In this document: piece by piece, positions 61,726 through 64,000 of the stretch
How the letters are laid out: the number at the start of each line of letters is the position of its first letter
Numbering within the stretch: position 1 is the stretch's first letter
Assembly (NCBI RefSeq): GCF_014636295.1
Contig: NZ_BMEC01000013.1
Location: 124,001 to 188,000, forward strand
Origin: Marivirga lumbricoides
Lineage (GTDB): Bacteria > Bacteroidota > Bacteroidia > Cytophagales > Cyclobacteriaceae
Direction of reading: 5' to 3'
Length of the DNA stretch: 64,000 nt
Notes under the pieces: generated by a model
The model's input: the letters and a program-made list of their open reading frames with translations, nothing else
The model's database searches: none
Told to the model about the DNA's origin: nothing
Position numbers and translations under genes: made by a program

Positions 61726-63397
61726 ATTTACGTTTGCGCCAGAAATACCTTAGCACTCCAAAAATAATGATCATAAAAATTGGCAGTGCTACATTCAGCA
61801 ATTGAATAGCCAACTTATTATCAGCTATTTTCACTTTATCCAGCGGACGAATTTTAAATTCTTTATTTCTTGTGATAATGAGCCCGTCATCCTCCAACAG
61901 GTAATTCACCATATTCAGGATCAGCTGATCGTTGGCAAAGGGTGCAGGATGGCGTGCATAAGGATCGACCCCTAAAGGAAATGGTGTGGCTTTTTCTTTG
62001 TCCATTTCACTTAGCAAAAGATCTCCGTCAGAGGCTACAATAATCGCATTGGCTGTACTATTGCTTAATAACTCTGTATTTTCCCTATCCTCAGGTTTTA
62101 ATCTGTTTTTGTAGGCTGATGAAAACTCTCCTTCCAACAGATAGGCAACAGGCACATTTTTAAGGTTGAAATTCTCTGGTACTATATCAGTTTTCAAATC
62201 CTCAAAGTTGATGTGGACAGGTCCTTTTAACCTTCTGGTATAATCTGAAGTGCTAATCAAAGGAGTCTTTTTGATGTCTGATGCTGTAACAGTATCAATA
62301 GAACTTACAAACTTACCATACACCGCATTTAAATTTCTTACGATGGGGTGTGGTGCATAATTATTAAGGATGATGTAATAAGGCCACGGCAACAGTTGAA
62401 TCTGAGGTTTATCGCCCATATTTCCGGTAACAATCGGGAAATTGCCACTGTTGACATCCTGAAGTACATCTTTATTGACCCTTACTCCATATTTAAATAA
62501 AATCTCGTCCAGGTTGGTTTCAATAGGTAATGCCATGGCGCCATACTCTCTGATGCTATCTACTGAAATAGATAATCCATCCAGGAAAAAGAGAGGTTTT
62601 CCTCCTCGCATGATGTATTGATCAATATCATACAGTTCCGAATTACTGAAGGTCTGAGTGGGCTTAATGAAAAGTGCTGCATCAAATTGTGAAAGTTTAG
62701 ACAGATCACTCAAGGGAAAGAGGTCAAATTTATCTTCCAGCGTAGTTCTTAAACCGCTGAGTTGCTGGCCAGCAGGCTCACCGTGTCCCTGAACAATGGC
62801 GATTTTCTTTCTCTCTGAATTGGTGAGGTTTTTAATAGCTTGCGCCAATTCATATTCCAGGTTTTCAATGGATTGATTTATGGCTTCCCTGGCTCCTGCT
62901 GCATTATTTCCGGAAAGTAATATCACAGGCTCACTGCGCCCTTTGTAGGTTATTTCGGCTCCGGGAAATATCAATTTTTGCGATTTTCTACCTTCTTCCG
63001 TGTCAAATACATTGGTCGGCTGAATGCCTTTATCAATTAATACCTGGTAAAACTGATTTCTGGCTTTTGCCGATTCTGCCTGGTCAGGATTGACAAAGCT
63101 GTACTGAATATTTCCGTAGGCATACTCTTTAAACTGATCTAAAGTCTGCTTGATGGCTGTTTGTAAGCGGGAAAATTCTGCGTTGATATCTCCGGCAAGG
63201 TACACTTCCACATAGAGCGGCTCCTCCAGGTTTTGAAGCAAAGATTGTGTAGCTTCACTCATGGTGTAGCGGTTTTCTTCCGTTAAATCCCAGCGGATAA
63301 CTGTAAACCTCACCAAAAAATTGATCAGCAAAAGCAAAAACAATGCGATGAGAAACTTTAGGGTATATTCTGTTGATTTTCGCTTTAAGAATTCCAT
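61706..63397 (-). CDS. gldG: Gliding-motility ABC transporter auxiliary protein GldG
   Basis: A protein of 563 residues (from ATG 63397; ATG 63418 adds seven). An N-terminal helix (LKFLIALFLLLLINFLVRFT) and a C-terminal helix (VALPIFMIIIFGVLRYFW) frame a periplasmic ABC-type_uncharacterised domain with RWDLTEENRYTMSEATQSLL, IAIVQGHGEPAGQQLSG and PLFFLDGLSISVDS. It pairs with GldF (permease) and GldA (ATPase) in the transporter needed for gliding in Flavobacterium johnsoniae. It overlaps gldF and the DUF4340 gene. Confidence 0.9.
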   Translation of the reverse strand: MEFLKRKSTEYTLKFLIALFLLLLINFLVRFTVIRWDLTEENRYTMSEATQSLLQNLEEPLYVEVYLAGDINAEFSRLQTAIKQTLDQFKEYAYGNIQYSFVNPDQAESAKARNQFYQVLIDKGIQPTNVFDTEEGRKSQKLIFPGAEITYKGRSEPVILLSGNNAAGAREAINQSIENLEYELAQAIKNLTNSERKKIAIVQGHGEPAGQQLSGLRTTLEDKFDLFPLSDLSKLSQFDAALFIKPTQTFSNSELYDIDQYIMRGGKPLFFLDGLSISVDSIREYGAMALPIETNLDEILFKYGVRVNKDVLQDVNSGNFPIVTGNMGDKPQIQLLPWPYYIILNNYAPHPIVRNLNAVYGKFVSSIDTVTASDIKKTPLISTSDYTRRLKGPVHINFEDLKTDIVPENFNLKNVPVAYLLEGEFSSAYKNRLKPEDRENTELLSNSTANAIIVASDGDLLLSEMDKEKATPFPLGVDPYARHPAPFANDQLILNMVNYLLEDDGLIITRNKEFKIRPLDKVKIADNKLAIQLLNVALPIFMIIIFGVLRYFWRKRKYAKFNG

Positions 63398-64000
63398 TTC
63401 TTCATTTTTAAAATCCAAAAAGTAGCACCCAAAAACACAGCTGTAACTGAAAGGAAATAGATAACATCCCGCAGGTCAATCACTCCTTTTCCTAAAGCAT
63501 CATAATGGGCCAGCATGCCTAATTTTTGTATTTGCACACCCCAATCATTCATAAATTGCAAATCAGCAACGGAAGAAAAGCCCATGAAAAATATAAAGCT
63601 CACGAATACTGCAATGATAAACGAAACGATCTGGTTTTCAGAAAGTGATGAAGCAAATATGCCAATGGCTGTATAAGCTGAAGCCAGAAATATGAGCCCA
63701 ACATAAGCACCCATTATTCCTGCTGTGTCCACATTTCCTGCCGGGTTGCTGATATAGGAAAGGGAAAAATAATACACCAGAGTTGGGATTAGGGTTACTA
63801 TTACGAGGACAATTCCTGCAAAATATTTTCCTAACAAAAGCCTCATTTCATCAATAGGCTTAGTGAGCAGCAGTTCCAGCGTTCCGGTTTTGGATTCTTC
63901 TGCGAAAGCACGCATGGTAATGGCGGGAATGAGAAACATAAAAACGTAAGGCGCCAAATTGAAGAAAATGCCCAGATCGGCATAACCATATTCAAAAATG
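63385..64000 (-). CDS. gldF: Gliding-motility ABC transporter permease GldF (partial)
   Basis: The gene runs off the window end; the frame is open from 64000 to the stop at 63385, and the visible 204 codons include the phrase FEYGYADLGIFFNLAPYVFM before the first long helix. The conserved region ESKTGTLELLLTKPIDEMRL of the ABC-2 type permease family is present, then about five membrane helices (VLVIVTLIPTLVYYFSL, GAYVGLIFLASAYTAIGIF, FIIAVFVSFIFFMGFS). It overlaps the gldG start and forms the transporter with GldG and an ATPase encoded elsewhere. Confidence 0.9.
   Translation of the reverse strand, partial: IFEYGYADLGIFFNLAPYVFMFLIPAITMRAFAEESKTGTLELLLTKPIDEMRLLLGKYFAGIVLVIVTLIPTLVYYFSLSYISNPAGNVDTAGIMGAYVGLIFLASAYTAIGIFASSLSENQIVSFIIAVFVSFIFFMGFSSVADLQFMNDWGVQIQKLGMLAHYDALGKGVIDLRDVIYFLSVTAVFLGATFWILKMKKWNS

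Overview
The window is chromosomal DNA of a low-GC gliding member of the Bacteroidota, most likely a Cytophagales bacterium. Signs of this are the gliding-motility ABC transporter genes gldF/gldG, many lipoproteins of the phylum's usual kind, the near absence of Shine-Dalgarno sequences, and several promoters of the phylum's TAnnTTTG type. No tRNA, rRNA, CRISPR array, transposase or phage gene was recognised. The coding load is mostly housekeeping and metabolic, with accessory islands between.

Layout. 1-2.3 kb: end of an ECF sigma factor gene, its membrane anti-sigma partner and an exported coiled-coil protein. 2.4-7.3 kb: cell-surface lipoprotein and a 1341-residue multidomain adhesin-like protein. 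7.4-13.9 kb: pyruvate carboxylase, methionyl-tRNA synthetase, APS reductase. 14-17 kb: an AT-rich island with a LuxR-type regulator, a 54-residue cysteine-rich exported peptide, a membrane-anchored propeller-like protein and a MauE/propeller fusion. 17-25.4 kb: epimerase, flavin reductase, asparagine synthetase, Nudix-type regulator, and three sugar kinase-type genes (pfkA, BadF-type, ROK). 25.4-34.4 kb: lipoprotein, 2OG-Fe(II) oxygenase, M24 peptidase, small membrane proteins, acyltransferase, a second ECF sigma unit, alpha/beta hydrolase, DUF202 protein. 34.5-45.5 kb: UspA protein, xseA, DUF3667, APP1-like phosphatase, PLP decarboxylase, TIGR02757 protein, LysM protein. 45.8-49.7 kb: NfeD, kdsB, nitroreductase, a glutamate-receptor-type K+ channel. 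50.4-55.3 kb: paralogous lipoproteins, hisH-hisA-hisF-hisIE and phenylalanine hydroxylase. 55.4-58.2 kb: a second peptide island (short peptide, DUF4221-type propeller, thioredoxin-like lipoprotein, protein kinase). 58.4-64 kb: dnaN, a repeat-filled intergenic region with a 279-bp tandem array, then a DUF4340 gene, gldG and gldF (cut by the window end).

Two things stand out. First, upstream of phenylalanine hydroxylase lies what looks like a complete ribosome-mediated attenuator: a 27-residue leader peptide with five consecutive Tyr codons, mutually exclusive RNA pairings and an intrinsic terminator, so that lack of charged tRNA-Tyr would switch on the enzyme that makes tyrosine. Second, two unlinked loci 40 kb apart share one plan: a short exported Cys-containing peptide, an intrinsic terminator directly behind it, then a propeller protein and a thiol-redox membrane protein (MauE-like in one, CxxC thioredoxin-like in the other). 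The first has a LuxR-type regulator next to it, the second ends in an atypical protein kinase. They may be an undescribed peptide export, maturation or signalling system.
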